A program made the translations under genes and the position numbers. DNA of 64,000 nt, from contig JBBRYY010000005.1 in NCBI GenBank assembly GCA_038237245.1, positions 5,789-69,788 of the forward strand, read 5' to 3'. Positions 1 to 8,076 of this stretch are shown here, piece by piece (the first letter of the stretch is position 1; each line of letters opens with the position of its first letter). The DNA is from FEN-1250 sp038237245. GTDB lineage: Bacteria > Gemmatimonadota > Gemmatimonadetes > Gemmatimonadales > Gemmatimonadaceae. The notes under the pieces were generated by a model, which worked only from the letters and a program-made list of their open reading frames with translations, ran no database searches and was not told the origin of the DNA.

Positions 1-1502
1 GTGGTGCGACAAGAAGCAGTCCGTCCGTCGCCGGCAAGATGGAAGTCGCGGAAGCAACTTCGGACACACTGAGTGTGGTCACGCCGAAGGCGATGTACTA
101 CTTCACACCCCTGGGCGCGGCGCCGCTGGATGTCGTACTCAATGACTATCGCGTGATGCCGAAAGCCAGTAACCGGAATGTGAAACTCGGCCGGCCTCAC
201 GTCCCGCTCCTGAGCTATGCAGTGCTGAAGGGAAGAGACACCCTCGAGCTCGACAAGGTCAAGTTCAGCGTCGACACGGCAGCTCACTCGGCAACTCCCG
301 GCATTGCCTTTGTCGCCGACGTTCAGGGTGCGCGCGTGTCGATTGCTTACGCGTTCAATGGCGAGGGATACCTTGCGAACGTACGCGGGAGGGTAAAAGG
401 CATCGACTCGACATCGGTGCTGTTGATCCGGATGCATAAGGGACTGCCGTTCGTCGAAGCAGATTCCTCCGACGATCTACGAAGCCTCGCCTACGTAGCG
501 AAGCCTCTCCATGAGGACGCGCATAGCATCGCCTTCACGAAACTCGATTCCCTCGCGCCGAGCGTCGAGCGCGATTCTCTCGCGTGGGTAGCGAGCAAGA
601 ACAAGTATTTCCTGCTTGCGGTAATCGCGACACCGCCGGGAAAGCCATTCGGAGCCGCGGTATTCACACGCGGTCTTCACGAGCCGAAGGCCGTGAGCTC
701 TGCTGACGCCCTGATTCTCCAGCCGTTGACTCAAAGCGGCGAATTTGCCTTCGACATGTACACCGGGCCGCAGGAATGGCGCCGCCTCCATCAGATGGGG
801 CGGAATCTCGAGCACGTGAATCCGTATGGCTCGTTTCTTAGACCCATAGTCCAGCCATTCGCAACGATCGTCATGCAGGTCGTGCTGTGGATTCACGACC
901 GGCTCAAGATCAACTACGGATGGGTACTGATCATCTTCGGCATCACAATTCGCCTCCTGCTCTGGCCTTTGAACCAGGGTGCCATGCGCAACAGCTTGAA
1001 GTTGCAACGCATCCAGCCGCAGCTGCAGGAAATTCAGAAGAAGTACAAATCAAATCCGGAAAAGCTGCAATCGGAAATGAGCAAGCTCTATAAGGATCAC
1101 GGCATGAGCCCCTTCACGCCGCTCGCAGGATGCCTTCCGATGCTCATCCCAATGCCGGTGTTGTTCGCGCTGTACTTCGTATTTCAGAACACCATTGAAT
1201 TCCGTGGCGTGTCATTCCTCTGGCTTCCGGATCTTTCACAGCGCGATCCCCTTTTCATCCTGCCGGCTGTGATGGGTATCTCGATGTACGTGCTCTCCTG
1301 GATTAGCTTGCGGTCAGGTCCGCCGAATCCACAGGCGAAGACGATGGCGTACATCTTTCCGGTAATGATGGTGGTCTTCTTCTGGCGCCTGGCAGCCGGG
1401 TTGAATCTGTACTACGCCGTCCAGAATGTCGCGACGCTTCCCCAGCAATGGTTGATCGCACGCGAGCGCGCGAAGTTGGCCGATACTCCAGCGAGCGGAT
1501 GA
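1..1502 (+). CDS. yidC: Membrane protein insertase YidC, 5' end cut by window edge
   Basis: Inserts and folds inner-membrane proteins, alone or with SecYEG. The frame is open from base 3, so the gene runs in from the left; 499 residues are visible and the first transmembrane segment is missing. The N-terminal half is the periplasmic beta-sandwich domain. The C-terminal half carries the conserved insertase core, with the groove arginine in GITIRLLLWPL, the cytoplasmic coiled region rich in Gln/Lys, and the following hydrophobic segments (LAGCLPMLIPMPVLFALYF and on). Both halves and their order match Gram-negative YidC. It is followed after 10 nt by an MBL-fold gene and then mnmE, a chromosomal neighbourhood common for yidC. 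Near certain; only the N-terminus is unseen. Confidence 0.97.
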   Translation, partial: GATRSSPSVAGKMEVAEATSDTLSVVTPKAMYYFTPLGAAPLDVVLNDYRVMPKASNRNVKLGRPHVPLLSYAVLKGRDTLELDKVKFSVDTAAHSATPGIAFVADVQGARVSIAYAFNGEGYLANVRGRVKGIDSTSVLLIRMHKGLPFVEADSSDDLRSLAYVAKPLHEDAHSIAFTKLDSLAPSVERDSLAWVASKNKYFLLAVIATPPGKPFGAAVFTRGLHEPKAVSSADALILQPLTQSGEFAFDMYTGPQEWRRLHQMGRNLEHVNPYGSFLRPIVQPFATIVMQVVLWIHDRLKINYGWVLIIFGITIRLLLWPLNQGAMRNSLKLQRIQPQLQEIQKKYKSNPEKLQSEMSKLYKDHGMSPFTPLAGCLPMLIPMPVLFALYFVFQNTIEFRGVSFLWLPDLSQRDPLFILPAVMGISMYVLSWISLRSGPPNPQAKTMAYIFPVMMVVFFWRLAAGLNLYYAVQNVATLPQQWLIARERAKLADTPASG

Positions 1503-1512
1503 CGGCCGCACC

Positions 1513-2328
1513 GTGACGCCAGCAGCCGCGCCGCCAGCTCGGGAGCGGCTTCGCATCACCTACGTCGGCCACGCCACGCTCCTGCTGCACTTTGCAGACG
1601 TGTGCGTGTTGACGGATCCGAATTTCGACGACAAGCTCGGCTATTTTCTCCCTCGCGTCACACCGCCAGGGGTGGGAATAGTCGAGCTTCCCCGTGTGGA
1701 TGCGATACTGCTGACGCACGCGCATGCGGATCATCTGTCGTTTCGAACACTGCGAGCGCTCCCTGCCGGAATCGTGGTATACGCACCTCCCGTAATTTCC
1801 CGCTGGCTACAGCACGCCGGCATCGCATCCGCACGTCCGCTCGCGGCGGGGGAGCATGTGCAGATCGGCGCGCTCACCATCACGAGTGCGCGCGCGAAGC
1901 ACGTCGGTGCACGCTACGGGATCGACAGGTGGCGCGGTGACGCGCACATGTATCTGCTCGATGATGGTACGTCGTCGGTCCTCTTCACAGGAGATACCGC
2001 GATTACACCTGCTGCGGCCGACCTGGTACGGCAGATCGCCCCGCGCCAAGTAGATGTTGCGCTGCTGCCGATTGGCGATGCGCCGTGGTGGAAGCGGTAT
2101 CTCTTTCGGCGCGGGCACCTCACGCCGGAGGACGCGCTCACCTTGTTCGAGCAGGTGAATGCCAGGCTGTTCGTCCCCTTCCACTGGGGCACCTTCCGAC
2201 ACGTCACATCGGGCGCGCACGACGCGATCAATGTGCTTCGCGCACTGCTTCCGAGGTATTCGCGACGCCCCGACGTACGGATTATCGCGCCCGGGGAAAC
2301 GCTTTGCCTGACGGTCGACGAACGATGA
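1513..2328 (+). CDS. MBL-fold metal-dependent hydrolase (COG2220 / NAPE-PLD-like)
   Basis: A 271-residue metallo-beta-lactamase-fold hydrolase. The metal-binding motif THAHADH is present near residue 64, the second-domain motif TGDTAITP lies near residue 159, and a C-terminal PFHWGTF supplies a further His. The early GHATLLLHF segment and this layout resemble the RomA/NAPE-PLD-like branch rather than glyoxalase II or RNase Z. The substrate cannot be deduced. GTG start 10 nt after yidC; the stop overlaps the mnmE start (ATGA), so both are probably cotranscribed. Cytoplasmic: no signal peptide. Confidence 0.85.
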   Translation: MTPAAAPPARERLRITYVGHATLLLHFADVCVLTDPNFDDKLGYFLPRVTPPGVGIVELPRVDAILLTHAHADHLSFRTLRALPAGIVVYAPPVISRWLQHAGIASARPLAAGEHVQIGALTITSARAKHVGARYGIDRWRGDAHMYLLDDGTSSVLFTGDTAITPAAADLVRQIAPRQVDVALLPIGDAPWWKRYLFRRGHLTPEDALTLFEQVNARLFVPFHWGTFRHVTSGAHDAINVLRALLPRYSRRPDVRIIAPGETLCLTVDER

Positions 2329-3734
2329 CAATGCGCGCCGGCATCCTGCCAGGAGCGAACGATACGATCGTGGCCCAGGCGACCGTCGGTGCCAGAAGCG
2401 CCCTCGCGGTGATTCGGATGTCGGGTCCGGACTCGCACCGCATCGGCGCCGCGCTTCTGTCTCCGTGGCGCGCGACGCCGCGCGCGTCGTATCTCTCCAC
2501 GCTGCGGGATCCCAGCGGGCGGGAGATCGACCGCGGCATCGTGACCGTCTACTCCGGACCTTTCTCGTATACGGGAGAAGACATGATCGAGCTGTCGCTC
2601 CACGGCGGCGAAGTCGGACCCGCACTCGCGATCAATGCGCTGCTTGCGTCCGGCGCGAGAGCGGCACTACCTGGAGAGCTCACGCGGCGCGCACTGCTCA
2701 ACGGGAAGATGGATCTGCTCCAGGCAGAAGCAGTCGGCGATCTCATCGACGCACGGTCGCGCGCAATGCACGACGTCGCACTCGGCCAGCTTGCTGGGCA
2801 CCTCTCGGCCCGACTGACGGCGCTGCGCGAGCAGATCATCGAGATCGAGGCGCTACTCGCCTACGACGTCGACTTTCCCGAAGAAGATGATGGCCCGATC
2901 GATCGCAGCCGCATTCAACGCGCGGCACAGGTCACTCTGGCCACGATCGATGCATTGCTCGCTACCACGGCGACGGGAGAGATGATTCGCGGCGGTGCGG
3001 CAGTAGTTATCGCAGGCGCGCCGAACGCCGGCAAGTCATCGCTCTTCAACGCACTTGCAGGTACACGGCGCGCGATTGTCACCGACATCCCGGGCACCAC
3101 ACGCGATGCGCTCGAAGCGATGATCGACATTGAGCGATGGCCCATCCGTCTCGTCGACACCGCCGGGTTGCGCGCGAGCGATGACATGGTCGAGCGGCTC
3201 GGGATCGAGGTCGCGGAGGAACACGTCGCGAATGCGGTGCTCGTGCTCGTCTGCGGCGAGGACGTGGAGTCGCTCTCGATGGCGATCGAGAGTGTGCGTC
3301 GACTCACGCGTGCTCCCTTGCTCGCCGTCGGAACCAAGAGTGATACGGGGGAGATCTCAACGCCGGCGGTGACTGCCTTGCTCTCGCTCCACGGCGCAAC
3401 CGCCGAGCTGCGTTACGTGCCCGTGAGCGCGCGAACGGGTGAGGGGCTCGCATCGCTCACGAAGAACATCGCCGAGATTCTACAGCGCGTTCGCACTGTG
3501 CTATCGAGTGAAAATCCGATCATCACGCGTGAGCGGCATCGCGCTGCGCTTGCGAGCGCGCGGGCGGAGGTCGCGGAGTTTCTCGAGCTATGGGAACGGG
3601 CGAGTGGGCTGCCAGCGACTGTCGCCGCCGTGCACCTGCACAGCGCGCGAGGCTATCTCGAGGAGCTCGTGGGAGTGCTCGATGTGGAAGACGTGCTCGA
3701 CCGCGTCTTTAGCTCGTTCTGCGTTGGTAAATAG
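2325..3734 (+). CDS. mnmE: tRNA modification GTPase MnmE (TrmE)
   Basis: With MnmG it makes the 5-carboxymethylaminomethyl group on U34 of certain tRNAs. The 469 residues match the usual family length. The N-terminal folate-binding domain (about 1-120) precedes a helical domain interrupted by a Ras-like G domain: G1 GAPNAGKS at 231-238, DIPGTTRD, DTAG and TKSD. The protein ends in FCVGK, the family's C-terminal cysteine motif (usually FCIGK). The start chosen is ATG 2325, overlapping the upstream stop by 4 nt; ATG 2331 is an alternative and a longer upstream frame is out of phase with the family start. Stops 2 nt before a convergent gene. Confidence 0.97.
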   Translation: MTMRAGILPGANDTIVAQATVGARSALAVIRMSGPDSHRIGAALLSPWRATPRASYLSTLRDPSGREIDRGIVTVYSGPFSYTGEDMIELSLHGGEVGPALAINALLASGARAALPGELTRRALLNGKMDLLQAEAVGDLIDARSRAMHDVALGQLAGHLSARLTALREQIIEIEALLAYDVDFPEEDDGPIDRSRIQRAAQVTLATIDALLATTATGEMIRGGAAVVIAGAPNAGKSSLFNALAGTRRAIVTDIPGTTRDALEAMIDIERWPIRLVDTAGLRASDDMVERLGIEVAEEHVANAVLVLVCGEDVESLSMAIESVRRLTRAPLLAVGTKSDTGEISTPAVTALLSLHGATAELRYVPVSARTGEGLASLTKNIAEILQRVRTVLSSENPIITRERHRAALASARAEVAEFLELWERASGLPATVAAVHLHSARGYLEELVGVLDVEDVLDRVFSSFCVGK

Positions 3735-3736
3735 CG

Positions 3737-4675
3737 TTACGCCGAGGCGGCGGTGAGATTCGAGATTGCGGAGATCTCGTCCGCGCTCGCGCGTACCGCC
3801 CACGCCATGCCGCGTTCCGCAACCGCGCGCTCGACCATGCGGCTGCCGAGGTAATAGCCGGCGCGCTCGGGGAGCACGTACTGGTCGATGGTGCGTGACT
3901 CGTCGCTGAGGCCGCCGGAGAGATAGCGGAGGCGCAATCCCAGCCCTGATCGCTCGAGATCCGGCGCGACGGAGCGAGCGAGCACACCCTCGAGTTCGCG
4001 GATGCGCGCGTACTGACGCCGCGAGTATCCATAATACTCCCACTCGGCGTGACCTGGGCTCACTACGCGGGCGACTTCGACCGCGATCCCCTCGTTGATC
4101 ACGTGCTCGCGCAACGTCGCGCGGCGACCGGTCTCCCAATAGCTATAGTAGCCATCGGACTCGGTGATGAGTTGACGCAACGCGCTGCGGCTCGAAGGCG
4201 ACGTATAGCGTACCGCATGTGCAATTTCGTGTGCCAGCCAGAGTGGGATCAGAGCCGGGTCGAGACCGAGCCCCTGTGTATCGGGGTTTGCCACTCCGGT
4301 GAAATGCTCGAGACAGACGAAGGCAATGCCGCGCCCACCGGAGACGAGCTCGCCCGCGTTAGCCGCCCCAACGCCGACCATCAGCACGACATCGATGTCG
4401 GAATCGAGCTCGAGGAGCGTGCCGCAGCGATACTCCGTTTCCCTCGCCAGCGAAACGACATCAGTTCGTTCCAGCATGGCGCGCAAATCCTGCCGATCGG
4501 CCCGCATGACCGAGCGAGCTACGTCATCGAAGTGCGATGTGTCGGGATCGAGTACGTAGTTGCGCCAGTATGGCTCGAGAATGCGGAGGTGGGACGTGTA
4601 GTAGCGCCGGTACGCGGCGACTAGGTCTGAGCTGTCGAGCAGTGCAAAAAAATCAGGTATCAGATTTATCAGCAT
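3737..4675 (-). CDS. Putative zinc-dependent protease, DUF2268 family
   Basis: 312 residues with an HEIAH zinc-protease motif (HExxH) near residue 160, in the setting of DUF2268 putative Zn-dependent proteases. No signal peptide or membrane segment is visible, so it is probably cytoplasmic. It lies alone on the minus strand, convergent with mnmE (2 nt apart) and divergent from the DUF2225 gene. The substrate is unknown. The family call rests on the HExxH motif and overall sequence character, and an unrelated gluzincin remains possible. Confidence 0.7.
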   Translation of the reverse strand: MLINLIPDFFALLDSSDLVAAYRRYYTSHLRILEPYWRNYVLDPDTSHFDDVARSVMRADRQDLRAMLERTDVVSLARETEYRCGTLLELDSDIDVVLMVGVGAANAGELVSGGRGIAFVCLEHFTGVANPDTQGLGLDPALIPLWLAHEIAHAVRYTSPSSRSALRQLITESDGYYSYWETGRRATLREHVINEGIAVEVARVVSPGHAEWEYYGYSRRQYARIRELEGVLARSVAPDLERSGLGLRLRYLSGGLSDESRTIDQYVLPERAGYYLGSRMVERAVAERGMAWAVRASADEISAISNLTAASA

Positions 4676-4820
4676 TCAGACCGGGTGCGCGTGAGGATGG
4701 CGCGACGTCCGTCCGGCGGACGGGTGAAGATAGTCTCGGCCTTACAGTGCAACAAGGGCGCTTCGATATGCTGGCACGCAATTTCCTTCTGTCGTGCACA
4801 TGAACGTGCCGGAGCCCAGC

Positions 4821-5474
4821 ATGACGACGTTGAAACACATCGAGCTCACCTGCCCCATCTGTCATCACTGCTTCGATTCGCAAGCGGTGCTGTCGACGAA
4901 CTCGTTCGGTGGAAAGCGAACCGACTTTCACGAGCGCGCGGCAGGGGCACAGCCGCTGCCCTATCTAATACATCTCTGCTCGCGCTGTGGCTACGCTGGA
5001 GGCGAAAGAGATTTTGGGGACGAGGCGGATGTGAGTCCGATGCTGAAGGAGCACGTGTGGGACGAGCTCGCGCCGCGATTGAGCGAAGGTGCGCTGACGG
5101 GCTCCGAGAAATACGAGTTCGCCGCAAAGGTCGCGCTGTGGCAGGGCGCGGAGCCGCGTCGCGTCGCGGACCTGCTGCTGCGCGCCGCGTGGTGCTGTGT
5201 GGACGAAGGGGACACGGAGGCAGAGCGATATTTCCGGCGGCGGTCGGCGTGGATGTTCGAGCGGTCGCTCGAAACCTTCGACGGCGTCGAGCGGGACGAG
5301 CGCGCCGTGCTCACATATTTGGTGGGCGAGCTATGGCGCCGGATCGGCGATTCCTCCATCGCGTCCAAGTGGTTCGACCGCGTTGCCGGCGAGGTGCTGG
5401 ATGCCGATGCGCAGGAGTGGTTGATCGCGGCTGCGAATCAGCAGCGCGATTGCCCGCGCGAGTGGTTCGGCTAG
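4821..5474 (+). CDS. DUF2225 family zinc-binding protein
   Basis: 217 residues. Two Cys pairs, TCPIC near the N-terminus and CSRCGY about 45 residues later, form a probable zinc site, as is typical of DUF2225. The rest is helical with TPR-like character (AERYFRRR, AVLTYLVGELWRRIG, ASKWFDRV). Function is not established for the family. The start was set at ATG 4821, which has GGAG six bases upstream; in-frame GTG 4794 and ATG 4800 would add up to nine residues but lack a ribosome binding site. It ends 6 nt before the convergent upp gene. Confidence 0.75.
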   Translation: MTTLKHIELTCPICHHCFDSQAVLSTNSFGGKRTDFHERAAGAQPLPYLIHLCSRCGYAGGERDFGDEADVSPMLKEHVWDELAPRLSEGALTGSEKYEFAAKVALWQGAEPRRVADLLLRAAWCCVDEGDTEAERYFRRRSAWMFERSLETFDGVERDERAVLTYLVGELWRRIGDSSIASKWFDRVAGEVLDADAQEWLIAAANQQRDCPREWFG

Positions 5475-5480
5475 CCGACG

Positions 5481-6137
5481 CTACGCATCGGGACGCGTTC
5501 CGAAGATCCGGTCGCCTGCGTCGCCGAGTCCGGGAAGGATGTACCCTTGCGCATTGAGCTCGCGGTCGAGGGCGGCTGCGAAGATCTTCACGTCGGGATG
5601 GACGGCGAGCATGCGCTGCACTCCCTCGGGCGCCGCGACGAGACAGAGAAAGCGGATGCGTGTCGCACCGGCGCGCTTGAGTGATGCGACCGCCGCCACC
5701 GCGCTGCCTCCCGTCGCCAGCATTGGATCGAGTACGAAGAACTGGCGCTCGGCCGCGTCTCCCGGTACGCGGAAGTAGTAGTCGACCGGCTCGAGTGTCT
5801 GGTGATCGCGGTAGAGTCCGATGTGTCCGACGCGCGCGGAGGGGACGAGTCGAAGCACACCGTCGACCATGCCGAGTCCGGCGCGGAGGATCGGGACGAG
5901 AGTGAGCTTCTTCCCGGCGACGCGCTGCGCGGTCATGCGTTCCATCGGGGTGTCCACGGAGACCGGTTCGAGGGCTAGATCGCTGGTGGCCTCGTAGGCC
6001 ATCAGCATGGCGATCTCCTCGACGAGCTCCTTGAAGATCTTGGTCGGTGTAGCGCGGTCGCGAAGGATCGAGAGCTTGTGCTGGACCAGGGGATGCCCGG
6101 TAACCGACAGGTTGGGCAGCGAAGGGGTGGTCAGCAT
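5481..6137 (-). CDS. upp: Uracil phosphoribosyltransferase
   Basis: Converts uracil and PRPP to UMP in pyrimidine salvage; cytosolic. 218 residues from ATG 6137, close to the usual 208-210. The family N-terminus HPLVQHKLSILRD is intact, the PRPP loop VLDPMLATGGSA is present, and the C-terminal uracil-binding region YILPGLGDAGDRIFGT matches well. A longer upstream frame exists but the family start is at 6137. Divergent from the small DUF4177-like gene, with 27 nt between start codons, so the two promoters must overlap or lie inside the neighbouring genes. Confidence 0.97.
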   Translation of the reverse strand: MLTTPSLPNLSVTGHPLVQHKLSILRDRATPTKIFKELVEEIAMLMAYEATSDLALEPVSVDTPMERMTAQRVAGKKLTLVPILRAGLGMVDGVLRLVPSARVGHIGLYRDHQTLEPVDYYFRVPGDAAERQFFVLDPMLATGGSAVAAVASLKRAGATRIRFLCLVAAPEGVQRMLAVHPDVKIFAAALDRELNAQGYILPGLGDAGDRIFGTRPDA

Positions 6138-6164
6138 GCGGCTGAAGGTACTAACTTCGCAATC

Positions 6165-6350
6165 ATGAAAGAATACCAGGCGGTCGTGCTGAAGCTGTCG
6201 CGCCGTGCTCATGACGACGAGGATGCGCTGACGGATCTGCTGAACGAGCGCAGTCGTGGCGGGTGGGAGCCTGCGCTTCTGTCCCAGGATGGTGCACGCA
6301 TGACGGTGGTCTTTCAGCGCGCATTGCCGGCGTCTCGCAAAGAGAAGTGA
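6165..6350 (+). CDS. Small DUF4177-like protein
   Basis: A 61-residue ORF starting MKEYQAVVLKL and containing LLNERSRGGWEPALLSQDG, the layout of DUF4177 proteins (a Tyr-Lys-Val strand, then a helix ending in Leu-Asn-x-x-Gly-x-x-Gly-Trp-Glu). No function is known for the family. Its stop overlaps the GTG start of the TetR gene by 4 nt (GTGA), which argues it is translated and cotranscribed with the regulator. Family call by pattern only. Confidence 0.6.
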   Translation: MKEYQAVVLKLSRRAHDDEDALTDLLNERSRGGWEPALLSQDGARMTVVFQRALPASRKEK

Positions 6351-6937
6351 CCGAGCGCGCGGTGGTGGTTCCGCGTCCGCGTGCCGATGCCGCGGAGCGC
6401 ATCCTTCGCGCTGCGATCCGTCGCATCGTGGCATCGGGTGCAGCGGCGCTCACGATGCACGAGGTGTCGGAGGAGGCAGGGGTGAGCAAGGGGCTCATCC
6501 ACTATCACTTCCACGACAAGGAAACGCTGCTCGCGCGCATGGTGGAGTGGATGACGCGCCATCTCGTGGGGCGAGAGCGTGCCGCGCTGGCGGAGTCCAT
6601 TCCACGTCATGCGATCGACGATTTGTGGAAGTGGCTGGAGTCGGAGCTGGAGCGCGGGCAGATCCGCGTGCTGCTCGAGCTCGCGGAGTGGCGCGGGCCG
6701 CTCGTGCAGAGCGCGATTCGGGAGTCGGCGACCGCGCGCCGCGATGCGTCGGCGGCCTCGATCGAGCATCTGTTCTCGCTGCTCGGGTTGCGTCCGCGGA
6801 TCCCGGCCCAGCTGCTCGCGGATGTCGTGGTGGCGTTCATCGACGGGCTGTCGATCGCGATTGCGATCGATCGCGAGAAGAATGCGCGGGCGGCGTTCGA
6901 CGTATTCTGGCTCTCGCTGCTGAGTCTCACTGAGTAG
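6347..6937 (+). CDS. TetR/AcrR family transcriptional regulator
   Basis: 196 residues. The N-terminal helix-turn-helix is typical: ADAAERILRAAIRRIV, then MHEVSEEAGVSKGLIHYHF, followed by DKETLLARMVEW. The C-terminal ligand-binding domain is helical and not assignable. GTG start overlaps the upstream stop (GTGA). The next gene, a YdcF-like protein, starts 24 nt downstream. The regulator's targets are unknown; the downstream envelope gene and the alcohol dehydrogenase operon 1.1 kb away are the nearest candidates, but nothing in the sequence ties them together. Confidence 0.9.
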   Translation: MTERAVVVPRPRADAAERILRAAIRRIVASGAAALTMHEVSEEAGVSKGLIHYHFHDKETLLARMVEWMTRHLVGRERAALAESIPRHAIDDLWKWLESELERGQIRVLLELAEWRGPLVQSAIRESATARRDASAASIEHLFSLLGLRPRIPAQLLADVVVAFIDGLSIAIAIDREKNARAAFDVFWLSLLSLTE

Positions 6938-6961
6938 CGAGCCGCGTGCGGGCAGCTGGAC

Positions 6962-7564
6962 GTGAGCGAGTCCCGCTCGCTTTTCGCGCGCCTGTTCGGC
7001 GCGGTGGCCGTCGCGGCGCTGCTACTCTGGCTGTCGTTCATGGCCGCCATCATCGATGCCGGGCGGAGGAACGAGGCCAGTGCCGCCGATGCCATCGTCG
7101 TGCTCGGGGCCGCGCAGTACGAGGGGCGCCCTTCGCCGGTGCTGAAAGCGAGGCTCGATCATGCGGCATCGCTGTGGGCGCAGGAGCTCGCGCCGCGGAT
7201 GATCGTGACGGGCGGGCGCGGAGTCGGGGACACGACGAGCGAGGCTGCGGTGGGGATGCGGTATCTCGTGCAGCGAGGAGTGCCGGCGGATTCCATTTCG
7301 ATGGACATGGAAGGGCTGACGAGTAGCCAGTCTATGGTAGCAGTGCGCCGATTTCTGGGACGGCGACCAAATCCAACGGTGATTTTGGTCAGCGATCCGT
7401 TCCATATGCTGCGGCTGTCGATCCTGGCGCGGCGACTACATATGATTCCATTGCTCTCGCCGACGCGAACGAGCCCGATTTCTACACGGCCTGGGCAGCA
7501 GTTTCGCTACATTCTGGCGGAATCGCTCAAGGCTCCCTATGCGCTGCTGGTGGGTGCGCGTTGA
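6962..7564 (+). CDS. YdcF/SanA-like DUF218 membrane-anchored protein
   Basis: 200 residues. An N-terminal hydrophobic segment (residues about 9-30) anchors or exports the protein. The DUF218 core follows: ADAIVVLGAAQYEGRPSPVL, then PRMIVTGGRGVGDTTSEA, and VILVSDPFHMLR, matching the YdcF/SanA fold with its conserved Gly and Ser/Asp residues. Members are linked to envelope maintenance but have no agreed reaction. GTG start 24 nt after the TetR gene. A hairpin followed by four T residues lies just after the stop. Confidence 0.85.
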   Translation: MSESRSLFARLFGAVAVAALLLWLSFMAAIIDAGRRNEASAADAIVVLGAAQYEGRPSPVLKARLDHAASLWAQELAPRMIVTGGRGVGDTTSEAAVGMRYLVQRGVPADSISMDMEGLTSSQSMVAVRRFLGRRPNPTVILVSDPFHMLRLSILARRLHMIPLLSPTRTSPISTRPGQQFRYILAESLKAPYALLVGAR

Positions 7565-7570
7565 GCGCCG

Positions 7571-7597
7571 AACGGGGGCATCCCCGGTGCCCGTTTT
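7571..7597 (+). terminator. Probable intrinsic terminator after the YdcF-like gene
   Basis: AACGGG (7571-7576) pairs with CCCGTT (7590-7595), with partial pairing inside, and the stem runs into TTTT. It begins 7 nt after the stop codon and would separate the housekeeping block from the alcohol dehydrogenase operon. Confidence 0.5.
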
Positions 7598-8076
7598 GGC
7601 GTCTTTCAGTGGGTTCCGTCACCCCTTCCCTCTTGCGCTAAAGCCAATGATACTGTCACATTGGAGCCGCGAAGTGTCACATTACGTTAACACGTGAAAC
7701 GAAAGGGCTCGGGACGGATCTACGAGCCTCATCATCGTATGGCGTTCTCACTGCGGGTAGCTACCATGCCCCATGACGTAGCTGTTCCCGAACACTCCGC
7801 CGATTCCTGTTTCTCGGTCGGCGAGGACAATCGAACGAGACTGCTGGTCGCACTCGAGCTGCGTCACCGAGCGCTCGCTTGCGATGGACAACATCATCGC
7901 CATCCTGCCCGCACCATCCCCTTCCCACTTTCCGGCAACAACTCCCTTCCCATGCGCTGGGAGTCGGTTAGCGCGCTCAGACACTTCCTCGGCGAGCGCC
8001 GGAGTGCGTAGCTGCTTCATGCTGGATCATTGCAGGATTTGAAAAGTTCCCCCACGTGTCTTCCGGAGGTTTCTGA
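7598..8076. other. Gene-free leader region upstream of the first PQQ dehydrogenase
   Basis: About 480 nt without a gene I can support. It contains a pair of TGTCACATT direct repeats (7654-7662, 7675-7683) and a strong Shine-Dalgarno GGAGGT at 8065-8070, seven bases before the dehydrogenase ATG. Open frames exist on both strands (7694-8011 plus, 7748-8020 minus) but neither has a ribosome binding site, a recognisable family or convincing composition. It probably holds the promoter and a long untranslated leader. Confidence 0.5.
7654..7683. promoter_or_regulatory. Candidate operator: TGTCACATT repeated 21 bp apart
   Basis: Two perfect TGTCACATT copies start at 7654 and 7675, that is two helical turns apart on the same face of the DNA, followed by an ACGTTAACACGT segment. 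A third TGTCACAT occurs at 13021, 133 bp ahead of xoxF. Spacing and placement suggest binding sites for a regulator shared by both PQQ dehydrogenase units. No regulator is identified. Confidence 0.35.

Noticed and set aside
7694..8020. Overlapping open frames on both strands upstream of the first PQQ dehydrogenase (105 and 90 codons)
   Set aside because: No ribosome binding site, no family features, and the two frames contradict each other; treated as promoter/leader DNA.
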